Part shown: piece after piece, positions 6,150 to 13,084 of the stretch
How positions within the stretch are numbered: position 1 is the first letter of the stretch
Layout of the letters: the number at the start of each line of letters is the position of its first letter
Source of the DNA: Gemmatimonadota bacterium
GTDB taxonomy: Bacteria; Gemmatimonadota; Gemmatimonadetes; Gemmatimonadales; GWC2-71-9
Assembly (NCBI GenBank): GCA_003220905.1
Contig: QHTS01000078.1
Coordinates: 1-13,084, forward strand
DNA length: 13,084 nucleotides
Direction of reading: 5' to 3'
Made by a program: the position numbers and the translations under genes
Notes under the pieces: model-generated
The model's database searches: none
Told to the model about the DNA's origin: nothing
What the model saw: the letters and a program-made list of their open reading frames with translations, nothing else

Positions 6150-8508
6150 TCAGCCGCAAGCTGTTGAATAGCAACGGGTAAGTCGCGATGCTCTGCCCTC
6201 GGTATTGCGGCCGAAAGCCGAACAAGACGACCCGACCGGTCCCGAGCTTCGCCTCCACCAGCGCCCCCCGACCTGCCACCCGCTCGGGATGTAACGCCCA
6301 GCCGGACAGCAGCACCTTGTCCGCATCAGCGGGATACCGCCCCACGACCCGCGCGGCGCTCGAATCGAGCACCTCGAACGCGGGACCGCTTTCATACCAC
6401 GCCACAGACTGGGCGGGCATGCCGCGCGCGATCGGGTCGCTCGGGTCGAGCTCGAGCCGGAAGATCGATCCGGGAGCGTAGAACTCATCGTCGGCCACGC
6501 CCTCGAGGACGTTGCGCACGGGAAGGAGCAGACGCTCGACGGCGAAGCGGCTCGCATCGTTGAACGCCACGAGCGTGCCGCCGTCGGTCACGAACTGCCG
6601 CAGCGCCTCCACGCCCTCCTGGCCGAGGCCTCCGGCGTAAGGCGCGGGATATTGGTGCGGCAGCCCGTCGAACAGCTCGTGGGGCGGCTGATCCGGCAGC
6701 ACGATCACCTCGAAGTGGTCCCTGAGCTTCCCCGCACGCACCACCGAGTCGACGACCGACATGTAGGGCACCTTCCAGGTATCGAACACCCAGCGTGTCC
6801 ACCCCTCGTCGATCGGCGCGGCATACGAGCGGTACAGCCCGACCCGTGGCCCCTCCGGGCCGGCGACGCCGGGATACGCGGGGCTCGCAGCAGGCGGCTC
6901 GACCGGGGCGGAGAGGGCGATGCGCAGCGAGTCGCGCGCGGCCACGGCGGTCACACCCATCAGCAGTGGCAGCGTGTGGGCGGTGACGTCGTACGGCGGG
7001 AGCGGCGGGCCACCCGGGTAGAGCCGGAGGTCGGGGTAGCGTTGCGGCTCGAGCAGCGTCTTGGCGAACCCGGCATACGGCTGCCGTAGCACCACGACGT
7101 AACTCCCGGCCGGGAACCGCTGGCCGCCGAGCGCTACGGGGTGCAGCGCGGTGCGAATCTCGACCTGCCCGCGATGCAGGATGCCGAGCAGCGTGGCGAG
7201 CCCGACGGAGTCCTGATGCTGTCGCGGCAGCACGTAGGCATAGGGCCAGCCCTTCCACCCGCGGACGGCGCGCCCCTCGACCGTCAGAAAGTTCGCGAGC
7301 CAGCGGTCGCGGTAGCGGGCCGCATTCTCGAGCAGGGCGTAGGCGCCGTCAGTCTGGTAGGTCACGATATCGCGCAGCGTCCACCGCCCGCCCGGCCAGG
7401 GATTCGTGAAGTTCCACGACCGCTCGCGCGGGTTGAAGCCCCGGCCGCGCGTGGCGAGCTGGTCGGGGGGGAGGTCGAGGGGCGACGCGAGGTTCGCGCT
7501 CGCCGCCTCCGAAAGGATGCGGACGCCGCCGTGGTAATGCTGGTAGGCCCGGGCGGGCGTCCACGCGTCGTAGACCGCATTGATGACGATTCCCGTTTTC
7601 CCCTGCCCGGCGAGCGCCCACGCCATGGCGGTGCCGAGGGCATTCACGCCGTCGACCAGCAGGGGATCGACGTTCGGCTCGATCGGATCGAGGTAGGGTG
7701 GCAGGAAGAGCCGCGAACCGTCGGTGTCCTGTTGGTGAATGTCGTGCACGATCTGCGGGTGCCACACGTTGTGGATCGAGTCCACTACCAGCTGCGTCTC
7801 GACCTGCGTGAACGCGTACCAGTCGCGGTTGTTGTCGTGCCCGATGTAGTGATGATAGAGCTCGGGTGGCTCGGAGCCCTCGGCTGCGGTGCCGAGCGTT
7901 CGGTTGTACCACCGGGTGACGATCGAGACCCCGTCGGGGTTGAGCGACGGCACGAGCCAGAGGATCACATTATCGAGGATCGCCCGGGTCGCGAGACTGG
8001 TGTCGCTCGCGAGCCGGTACGCGAGCAGCGCGGGGGTCAGGTGCCCGCCGACCTCCGTCGAGTGGATGCCCGACGTGACGAGCACGACGGCCTTGCCGCC
8101 ACGGAGCACGTCCTCCGCCTCCTTGGCGGTCTTGAAGCCCCGCGGATCCGCGAGCTTCGCGTTGAGCTCACGGTAGCGGTCCAGGGCCCGCAAGTTCTGC
8201 GGGCTCGAGATCACGAGCGCAATGAGGGGGGCGCCGAGGGTGCTGTGCCCCAGCTCGCGGTACTGCAGGCGATCGCTCGCCGACGCGAGCGCTTGGTAGT
8301 ACCGGACGAGGGTCGGCCAGTCGGCGAGCCTCTTGTCGTCGCCCGGCTCGAACCCCAGCACCGACCGCGGGGCCGGTATCCGTGGGGCGGTGGCCGGAGG
8401 TGGGCGGCGCCGGGGCGGCGGCGTGCGGCGCGGTTGCTGCGCCGCGGCAGGGGAAGCCGGCGCGGCGGCGATCGCTGCGGCGAACAGGAGCACCAGCGGG
8501 CGGAGCAT
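6139..8508 (-). CDS. Secreted M14-family zinc carboxypeptidase with C-terminal amidotransferase-like domain
   Basis: A 789-residue exported metallopeptidase. The signal peptide MLRPLVLLFAAAIAAAPASP ends at AAAQQ and is followed by a Pro/Arg-rich linker (about residues 25-50). The M14 core runs from about 60 to 400: HSTE supplies zinc ligands H149 and E152, LNPDG lies at 189-193, NNRDW holds the substrate-binding Arg228, and DIHQ supplies the third zinc ligand H258. SEAAS (E334) is the best candidate for the general base. A C-terminal region (from about 570, PEGPRVGLYRSYAAPIDEGW through GGTLVAFNDASRF) resembles a class I glutamine-amidotransferase-like fold, as in many large bacterial M14 proteins, without an obvious catalytic triad. 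An in-frame GTG at 8542-8544 lies 2 bp after the OmpA stop and would add 12 residues. ATG 8506-8508 was preferred because it begins the signal peptide. It is probably cotranscribed with the two ompA-like genes. Substrate unknown. Confidence 0.92.
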   Translation of the reverse strand: MLRPLVLLFAAAIAAAPASPAAAQQPRRTPPPRRRPPPATAPRIPAPRSVLGFEPGDDKRLADWPTLVRYYQALASASDRLQYRELGHSTLGAPLIALVISSPQNLRALDRYRELNAKLADPRGFKTAKEAEDVLRGGKAVVLVTSGIHSTEVGGHLTPALLAYRLASDTSLATRAILDNVILWLVPSLNPDGVSIVTRWYNRTLGTAAEGSEPPELYHHYIGHDNNRDWYAFTQVETQLVVDSIHNVWHPQIVHDIHQQDTDGSRLFLPPYLDPIEPNVDPLLVDGVNALGTAMAWALAGQGKTGIVINAVYDAWTPARAYQHYHGGVRILSEAASANLASPLDLPPDQLATRGRGFNPRERSWNFTNPWPGGRWTLRDIVTYQTDGAYALLENAARYRDRWLANFLTVEGRAVRGWKGWPYAYVLPRQHQDSVGLATLLGILHRGQVEIRTALHPVALGGQRFPAGSYVVVLRQPYAGFAKTLLEPQRYPDLRLYPGGPPLPPYDVTAHTLPLLMGVTAVAARDSLRIALSAPVEPPAASPAYPGVAGPEGPRVGLYRSYAAPIDEGWTRWVFDTWKVPYMSVVDSVVRAGKLRDHFEVIVLPDQPPHELFDGLPHQYPAPYAGGLGQEGVEALRQFVTDGGTLVAFNDASRFAVERLLLPVRNVLEGVADDEFYAPGSIFRLELDPSDPIARGMPAQSVAWYESGPAFEVLDSSAARVVGRYPADADKVLLSGWALHPERVAGRGALVEAKLGTGRVVLFGFRPQYRGQSIATYPLLFNSLRLTSR

Positions 8509-8546
8509 GGGGGCAGGAGAACATACCGAGGCCCCGCCCGCCACCG

Positions 8547-10139
8547 CTACGGCAGCTTGTGCAGCTCCACCCGACGGTTCTGCGCGCGCCCCGCGGCCGT
8601 GCTGTTCGGCGCGATGTAGCCCGACGCGCCGTATCCCTTGGCAACCATACGGACGGGCGCCACGCCTTTCCGCGCGAGGTAGAAGCGCACGGCGGCGGCG
8701 CGCCCCTGCGACAGCCGCAGATTCATGAACTTCCGGCCGGTACTGTCGGTGTATCCCGCGATTTCGATCCGGATGTCCGGGTTCGCGAGCAGCGAGGCCG
8801 CTACCGCGTCGAGCACCATGTAAGAGTCACGCGTCAACGCCGACCGGCCGGTCTCGAAGTTCACACCGGTCAGAATCAGCGTGGGCCGAGGCGGCGCCCC
8901 GGGCGTCGGAGGCCGCGCCGCTTCGGGCGTGAACAGAATGAGACAGCCGTTCGCGTCCACCTGACTCCCCGGCGGCGCGGGCGGACACTTGCCCGGCGGG
9001 GCGGGGGTGGGCGCCGCCGGCGCTGGCTTCACCGCCTCGACGGGCAGCGGGCAGCCGGCGGCGTCCACCTTGGTGCCCGCCGGTGTGTTGGGGCATTGGT
9101 CGAGCCCGTCCGGCACACCATCGAGATCCGCGTCCAACGGGCAGCCGCTCGCGTCCACGGTGGCCCCGGCCGGTGTGTTAGGGCACTTGTCGATGCCGTC
9201 GGGGACGCCGTCCTTGTCCGAGTCCAGCGGGCACCCGGCCGCGTCGACCGCGACGCCCGTGGGCGTGTTGGGACACAGATCGACGCCATCGGGGACGCCG
9301 TCGGCATCGGAGTCGACCGGACAGCCTTTCGCGTCCACGTGCACCCCCGCCGGCGTGTCGGGGCATTGGTCGATCCCGTCGGGGACGCCGTCGGCGTCGC
9401 CGTCGCTGGGGCAACCCGTGGCATCGACATGCGCGCCCGCCGGCGTGCCGGGGCACTTGTCGATTCCATCGTACACGCCGTCACGGTCGGAATCGATGGG
9501 GCAGCCCTTCGAGTCCACGGCAGCCCCTGCGGGCGTGTCCGGGCACGCGTCCTCCTTGTCGCTGACGCCGTCGTGGTCGGAGTCTTTGGACGGGGTACCC
9601 AGGTGGAACACGGAGAGCCCGGCCATGCCCACGTAGTGCGTCGCCGTCTTGGGGCCGAACGTCGACTGGGTGCTGGGGCTGTAGATCGCTCGCCCCTCCA
9701 GCCGCAGCGCGACACGCTCGGTCAGGAACAGGCGAACGCCGGCGCCGCCGTGGGCGCCGTTATCGGTGAAGTGATAGGGCGCGCGCGTGCCGAAGTCGAG
9801 CAGCGAGTAGCCGCCGAGCACGTAGGCCATGAGTCGGCTCGTGTGCAGCGCGTTGATGACGAGGGACGCGCTGCCGATCAGCGGCTCGAGCGTGGTGGGC
9901 GTGCCGCTCGCCGAGACGGTGTACTCGGGCTGGAACAGGACGTCGGCTTCCACGCCGACGATGTTGCCGAGCAGGTATCCCAGTCGGACGCCGCCCCCGA
10001 TCTTACGGGCAAGGCCGAACGTGGCATCGTAGCGCGTGTAGGAGCCGAACGCTCCGACTTCAACCTGCCCGGCGTGCTGCGCTGCGAGGCTTCCCGCGGC
10101 GAGCGCCAGCCCCGCCGCCAGCAACCCGAACCGTCTCAT
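8547..10139 (-). CDS. OmpA-family outer-membrane protein with six TSP3 repeats (copy 1)
   Basis: 530 residues. A signal peptide (MRRFGLLAAGLALAAGSLAA) is followed by a beta-rich region of about 160 residues that looks like a small outer-membrane barrel (VEVGAFGSYTRYD, GGGVRLGYLLG, YVLGGYSLLDFG). Residues 187-365 are six 30-residue thrombospondin type-3 repeats, each D-x-D-x-DGV-x-D-x-x-D-x-CP-x-TP-x-G-x-x-VD-x-x-GCP, which bind calcium and are disulfide-linked. A Pro/Ala linker and a decayed seventh unit (GKCPPAPPGSQVDANGC, 383-399) come next. The C-terminus (about 420-527) is the OmpA peptidoglycan-binding domain, with GYTDSTG (D465) and NLRLSQGRA (N473, R480). It tethers the outer membrane to the cell wall. 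ATG 10137-10139 is preceded by GGGAG with 5-base spacing. It lies 23 bp downstream of its paralogue, in the same operon. Confidence 0.93.
   Translation of the reverse strand: MRRFGLLAAGLALAAGSLAAQHAGQVEVGAFGSYTRYDATFGLARKIGGGVRLGYLLGNIVGVEADVLFQPEYTVSASGTPTTLEPLIGSASLVINALHTSRLMAYVLGGYSLLDFGTRAPYHFTDNGAHGGAGVRLFLTERVALRLEGRAIYSPSTQSTFGPKTATHYVGMAGLSVFHLGTPSKDSDHDGVSDKEDACPDTPAGAAVDSKGCPIDSDRDGVYDGIDKCPGTPAGAHVDATGCPSDGDADGVPDGIDQCPDTPAGVHVDAKGCPVDSDADGVPDGVDLCPNTPTGVAVDAAGCPLDSDKDGVPDGIDKCPNTPAGATVDASGCPLDADLDGVPDGLDQCPNTPAGTKVDAAGCPLPVEAVKPAPAAPTPAPPGKCPPAPPGSQVDANGCLILFTPEAARPPTPGAPPRPTLILTGVNFETGRSALTRDSYMVLDAVAASLLANPDIRIEIAGYTDSTGRKFMNLRLSQGRAAAVRFYLARKGVAPVRMVAKGYGASGYIAPNSTAAGRAQNRRVELHKLP
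8943..8993 (-). repeat. Decayed seventh TSP3 unit in OmpA copy 1
   Basis: This encodes GKCPPAPPGSQVDANGC, which keeps the CP, TP-like (AP) PG, VD and GC positions of the repeat but has lost the DxDxDGV calcium half. It is separated from the six intact units by a Pro/Ala-rich linker. The paralogue has no equivalent. Confidence 0.55.
9045..9581 (-). repeat. Six tandem 90-bp TSP3 repeats in OmpA copy 1
   Basis: Six units of exactly 30 codons each encode calcium-binding thrombospondin type-3 motifs. The DNA is clearly repetitive, for example the recurring GCCGTCGGGGACGCCGTC-type segments on the plus strand, but the units differ at many codons. This makes the array a target for unequal recombination and for assembly collapse. 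Confidence 0.85.
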
Positions 10140-10162
10140 GTCCGCTCCCGCGCGCGACGCGC

Positions 10163-11563
10163 TCAAGGTAACTGGTGCAGCTCGACGCGCCGGTTTTGCG
10201 TGCGCCCCGCGGCCGTCGTGTTGGGCGCGATCGGATTCGTCGCCCCGTACCCCTTCGTCACCATGCGGCCCGGTGCGACGCCCTTGCTCCCGAGGTACGC
10301 GCGCACCGCGTCCGCCCGCGCCTGCGATAGCCGCAGGTTGGTGGTGGTCGAGCCGGTGTTGTCCGTATAGCCGGCGATCTCGATCCGGATCTCCGGATTG
10401 GCATTTAGCGACTGGGCGACGATATCCAGGACCGTGAAGGACTCGGGCTTGAGGGCCGACTTGCCGGTCTCGAAGATCACGCCGCAGCCAGCGGCGTCCA
10501 CGCGGGTGCCGGGAGTCGTGCCCGGACAGCGGTCCTTCGCGTCGTCCACCCCGTCCCCGTCCGAGTCCCTGAAGCGCTGGCAGCCGACATCGTCCACTTC
10601 CGCCCCGGGCGGCGTGTTGGGACACTTGTCCAGTCCGTCCGGGACGCCGTCCTTGTCCGCGTCGAGCGGGCAACCGGCCGGGTCGACAACCGCGCCGGCC
10701 GGCGTGCTCGGGCACTGGTCGAGGCCGTCCAGCACGCCATCTCCATCCGCGTCCGCGGGGCAGCCCTTGGCGTCCACGCTCGCGCCCGTGGGTGTGCTCG
10801 GGCACTGGTCGAGCCCGTCCAGCACGCCGTCGCCGTCGGTGTCTGCGGGGCAGCCCTTGGAGTTGACGCGCGCCCCCGCGGGCGTGCCGGGGCACTGGTC
10901 GAGTCCGTCGTACACCCCGTCGCGGTCGGAGTCAGAGGGGCAGCCGCGCGCGTCCGTCGTGGCGCCGACGGGCGTGTCGGGGCACGCATCCTGCCGGTCG
11001 GGCACTCCATCGTGGTCCGCGTCCGCCGCCGGGCCGCTCCGGGTGAACACGGACAAGCCGAGCGACCCGATGACGTGACCCGCCCAGTCTCCCCCGGCGA
11101 ATCCCGTGTTGGGCGTGTAGAAGCCGCGCACCTCGAAGCGCAGGGCGGCTCGGTCGCCGAGAAAGGTCCGGTCGCCGATCGCGCCGTGGACGGCGTTGTC
11201 TGTAAAGCGATAGGGCGCCGTCTTCTCGAAGTCCAGCCGGGAGTAGCCGCCGAGGATATAGAACAGGTTGCGGGCGGTTCCGAAATTCAACACCAGGCTG
11301 GCGCTGCCGTGAGCCAATGTCGGCGAGGCGCTGCCGGTCTTTGGATTGGGGCTCTGGTAGCCCGCGTCGAGCTCCGCGCTGACGACGTTAGTGAAGAAAT
11401 AGCCCAGCCGGCCGCCGCCGCCGATCTGGTTGTCCAGGTTGAAGACCTTGTCGTAGCGCGTGAACGATCCGAAGGCCCCGAACTCGAACTGGTGCGCGCG
11501 CTGCGCACCGAGGCTGGAGATCCCGCACGCGAGCGCTGCTCCCAGGACGGCGAGTGTTCGCAC
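10163..11563 (-). CDS. OmpA-family outer-membrane protein with six TSP3 repeats (copy 2)
   Basis: 466 residues, paralogous to the gene directly downstream. A signal peptide (MRTLAVLGAALACGISSLGA) is followed by a beta-barrel-like region (FEFGAFGSFTRYD, GGGGRLGYFFTN, FYILGGYSRLDFE) aligning with copy 1. Residues 182-360 hold six thrombospondin type-3 repeats. The fifth is two residues longer (ending GCQRFRD), and the last runs straight into the OmpA domain (GVIFETGKSAL) without the Pro/Ala linker of copy 1. The peptidoglycan-binding signature is GYTDNTG (D401) and NLRLSQARA (N409, R416). Start GTG 11561-11563 is supported by AGGAG 10 bases upstream and by the signal peptide. It is probably the first gene of a three-gene envelope operon with copy 1 and the M14 peptidase; its promoter should be in the 95-bp gap after the chemoreceptor gene. 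Confidence 0.93.
   Translation of the reverse strand: MRTLAVLGAALACGISSLGAQRAHQFEFGAFGSFTRYDKVFNLDNQIGGGGRLGYFFTNVVSAELDAGYQSPNPKTGSASPTLAHGSASLVLNFGTARNLFYILGGYSRLDFEKTAPYRFTDNAVHGAIGDRTFLGDRAALRFEVRGFYTPNTGFAGGDWAGHVIGSLGLSVFTRSGPAADADHDGVPDRQDACPDTPVGATTDARGCPSDSDRDGVYDGLDQCPGTPAGARVNSKGCPADTDGDGVLDGLDQCPSTPTGASVDAKGCPADADGDGVLDGLDQCPSTPAGAVVDPAGCPLDADKDGVPDGLDKCPNTPPGAEVDDVGCQRFRDSDGDGVDDAKDRCPGTTPGTRVDAAGCGVIFETGKSALKPESFTVLDIVAQSLNANPEIRIEIAGYTDNTGSTTTNLRLSQARADAVRAYLGSKGVAPGRMVTKGYGATNPIAPNTTAAGRTQNRRVELHQLP
10484..11020 (-). repeat. Six tandem TSP3 repeats in OmpA copy 2
   Basis: Six units of about 90 bp encode calcium-binding thrombospondin type-3 motifs. Units 3 and 4 are the most alike (both DGDGVLDGLDQCPST), suggesting recent duplication or gene conversion. 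Unit 5 carries a two-codon insertion. Confidence 0.85.
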
Positions 11564-11578
11564 GGACCGGCTTCTCCT

Positions 11579-11594
11579 GTAGGGCTGGCCCTAC
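11579..11594. promoter_or_regulatory. 16-bp palindrome touching the ribosome binding site of OmpA copy 2
   Basis: GTAGGGCTGGCCCTAC has perfect 7-base arms around a two-base centre. On the minus strand it is followed directly by AGGAG, the Shine-Dalgarno of the gene starting at 11563. It could be a repressor operator, or a hairpin in the mRNA leader controlling translation. The surrounding gap (11564-11658) is relatively A/T-rich (TTATTA at 11597-11602 on the minus strand) and is the likely promoter region, but I see no convincing -35/-10 pair. Confidence 0.45.
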
Positions 11595-11611
11595 GGTAAT
11601 AACTCGAGCGC

Positions 11612-11633
11612 CGGTTAGAAACCCCGGAAACCG
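11612..11633. repeat. Imperfect dyad between the chemoreceptor and OmpA genes
   Basis: CGGTT (11612-11616) and AACCG (11629-11633) flank an interior holding the repeated element GAAACC / GGAAACC. It lies 25 bases after the chemoreceptor stop. The stem is only 5 bp, too weak to call a terminator, though it may be part of a regulatory site. Confidence 0.2.
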
Positions 11634-11658
11634 ATCATTGGTGATGTGGGTCACGCGG

Positions 11659-13084
11659 CTACTGGCGCCCGTTCTCGCCGCGCACGAATCGGACGGCGCT
11701 GGCGAGGTTGTCGGCGAGCGCCGCCAGCTCGGTAGCGCCGCGGGCGAGTCCCTCGATGGCCTGCAGCTGCTCCGCGGCAGCGGCGGCGACGGCTTCAGCT
11801 TCCTGCGTTGACGAGTGGGCGCCCGCCTTGGCCTGCTCGAGCGACTGGCTGATCCTGGCCGACCGCTCGCTGATGCCACGCGCCAGCTCCGCGACCTGCT
11901 TCCCCGCGCGCGCCGTGCCGCCCGCAGCCTCCGCGATGCGGGTGAGGTCCTGCACCCAGTCGGTCGAGCTGCGCACGACGTCTCCGAGATCGCCGCGGAC
12001 GCGCTCGAGGAGCTGCGCGGCCCGGTCGAGCGCCCGGCGCGTCTCTTGCGCGGACTTCCCGACGTTGCGCGCTTCTCGACCGCTCGCCTCGGCGAGTTTG
12101 TGGACCTCGTCGGCGACCACCGCGAAGCCGCGGCCGTGAACGCCGGCGCGCGCGGCTTCGATCGTGGCGTTGAGCGCGAGGAGGTTCGTCTGGTTCGCGA
12201 TGAAGCCGATCGTCTCCGAGAACTTCTCGACCTGCTCCGCGACGTCGCGCAGCCGCCGCACCTCGCGGGCGCTCTCTTCGGTCGTGACGCCCAGATCGGT
12301 CAGGCGACGGACGGCGGTCTGGGTCGCGAGGCGGACCTTCTCGGTGGTCTCCTCCATCTGCGCGCCCGAGTCGCGGGTCTCGGCGCCTGCGGCAGCCACG
12401 TCGCCGGCGTGCTGGGTCAGCTGCTCCGCGTCGCGCGCCAGCGCGCTCACGAGGCTCGCGGCTTGGGCGGCCCCCTGGCTGGCGCGACGCGCCGAGGCCG
12501 CCACCTCCTGGCTCGAGGCGTGGATCTCCTCGGCCGTGGCCGTCAGGGTCTGGATGTAGGCGCTCGTGCGATCCGACGCACCGACGACCGGCTGAACCGA
12601 GCCCTCGATCGCGAGCATTAGCGCGAGCTGCGGCGCCAACAGCGCCAGCATGTCGGCGTCGGCATCGCGGTACATGGCGGGATCCGAGTGCCGCACACTC
12701 CACAGGCCCACCAGCTGGCCGGCGTGATACAGCGGGACCAGCAGCTCCGAGCCGGATGTTTCCCGCCCCGGCACGACCACCCGCTCGGGGGAGAGCGCAC
12801 GCGCCACCACCGGCCGTCGCAGCCGCACGGCCTCGCCGCTCAGCCCGGCGTTGGCGTCGAAGCGGACCCTGGCACCCCCGCGATCACCCGTCGCCGTGTC
12901 CGCGACCAGCTCCATTTCGTTCGTCCCCGCGTCGTAGCGCGCGAAGCCCATGTGCTCCCACGGCACCAACCGTCGGGCGAGCGCCTGAATCCGCGGGAAG
13001 CTCTTTGCCAGGCTGATGTCCCGCGCGATCGCCTGCGACAGGCTCTGAATGAGCGCGAGCTCGTCGGCGTGAACACCCCGCCGA
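11659..13084 (-). CDS. Soluble methyl-accepting chemotaxis protein with GAF sensor domain, N-terminus outside window
   Basis: The reading frame is open to the right edge, so at least 475 residues are present and the true start is beyond the window. TTG 12967-12969 is the first possible start inside the window, but upstream codons still read as protein (ADELALIQSLSQAIARDIS), so it is not the start. The first part is a GAF domain (LVPWEHMGFARYD, SSELLVPL-like SGSELLVPLYHAGQLVGLW). A long Ala-rich coiled coil follows, containing the MCP hairpin tip that binds CheA and CheW: FIANQTNLLALNATIEAARA and RGFAVVADEVHKLAEAS. No transmembrane segment or HAMP domain is visible, pointing to a cytoplasmic receptor sensing an internal signal. 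There is no C-terminal pentapeptide for CheR; it ends FVRGENGRQ. No chemotaxis partner genes are in view. The gene lies 95 bp upstream of the OmpA unit. Confidence 0.92.
   Translation of the reverse strand, partial: RRGVHADELALIQSLSQAIARDISLAKSFPRIQALARRLVPWEHMGFARYDAGTNEMELVADTATGDRGGARVRFDANAGLSGEAVRLRRPVVARALSPERVVVPGRETSGSELLVPLYHAGQLVGLWSVRHSDPAMYRDADADMLALLAPQLALMLAIEGSVQPVVGASDRTSAYIQTLTATAEEIHASSQEVAASARRASQGAAQAASLVSALARDAEQLTQHAGDVAAAGAETRDSGAQMEETTEKVRLATQTAVRRLTDLGVTTEESAREVRRLRDVAEQVEKFSETIGFIANQTNLLALNATIEAARAGVHGRGFAVVADEVHKLAEASGREARNVGKSAQETRRALDRAAQLLERVRGDLGDVVRSSTDWVQDLTRIAEAAGGTARAGKQVAELARGISERSARISQSLEQAKAGAHSSTQEAEAVAAAAAEQLQAIEGLARGATELAALADNLASAVRFVRGENGRQ

Noticed and set aside
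7141..8619. 492-codon plus-strand frame opposite the M14 peptidase gene
   Set aside because: It is the antisense shadow of a gene with complete M14 motifs and has a biased Arg/Val/Gly composition without recognisable domains.
9045..9581. Regular 90-bp repeats that could be taken for a CRISPR or satellite array
   Set aside because: The units are fully coding, 30 codons each, and encode TSP3 calcium-binding motifs. There are no constant repeats with unique spacers.
8382..10370. 662-codon plus-strand frame opposite the TSP3-OmpA gene
   Set aside because: Its apparent repeats (RVHVHPRRRVGALVD-like) simply mirror the TSP3 repeats of the true minus-strand gene.
10140..10895. Upstream in-frame extension of OmpA copy 1 (another 250 codons)
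   Set aside because: It is an out-of-frame reading of OmpA copy 2. The signal peptide and Shine-Dalgarno fix the start at 10139.

Overview
The window is high-GC bacterial DNA, coding almost throughout. The mix of proteins suggests a Gemmatimonadota-like soil or environmental bacterium: several Ala-rich Sec signal peptides ending in AQ, OmpA proteins with thrombospondin type-3 repeats, secreted M28 and M14 peptidases, a DUF4015-type glycosidase-like protein and a swivel-first aconitase relative. This placement is an inference from protein style, not a phylogenetic result. I see no rRNA, tRNA, CRISPR array, insertion sequence or phage gene.

Layout, left to right. (1) 1-818, minus: C-terminally cut hypothetical protein of a helical-repeat type, open to the left window edge and without a normal start codon. 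(2) 819-975: a 157-bp intergenic stretch with a perfect 11-bp-stem hairpin, an A/T-rich patch with a tandem 10-bp repeat, and a TTGACA box. (3) 976-2619, minus: secreted M28 zinc aminopeptidase with a PA-type insert, preceded 20 bp upstream by a small one-helix membrane protein (2640-2834, minus). (4) 2827-4854, plus: the only plus-strand gene, a single-chain aconitase/isopropylmalate dehydratase relative in which the LeuD-like swivel domain precedes the LeuC-like iron-sulfur domain. Its start overlaps, head to head, the start of the small membrane gene. (5) 4867-6084, minus: secreted DUF4015-family glycoside-hydrolase-like protein, converging on the aconitase gene with 12 bp between stops. 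It has a recognisable sigma70-like promoter that would give an almost leaderless mRNA. (6) 6139-8508, minus: secreted M14 metallocarboxypeptidase with a C-terminal glutamine-amidotransferase-like domain. (7) 8547-10139 and 10163-11563, minus: two paralogous OmpA porin-like proteins in tandem, each with a beta-barrel-like N-terminus, six 30-residue calcium-binding TSP3 repeats and a peptidoglycan-binding OmpA domain. (8) 11659-13084, minus: GAF-domain methyl-accepting chemotaxis protein without membrane segments, open to the right edge.

The tight spacing of 11563 to 6139 (23 bp, then 2-38 bp) suggests a cotranscribed cell-envelope unit of two OmpA proteins and the M14 peptidase, probably driven from the 95-bp gap after the chemoreceptor gene. 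That gap holds a 16-bp palindrome touching the ribosome binding site of the first OmpA gene. Most products here are exported and act in the periplasm or outer membrane. The aconitase-like enzyme and the chemoreceptor are cytoplasmic.

I found no clearly new defence or mobile system. The most unusual items are the swivel-first aconitase fusion, the overlapping head-to-head start with a small membrane protein, the near-leaderless promoter, the paired TSP3-OmpA genes, and the missing start codon with the structured intergenic region at the left end.
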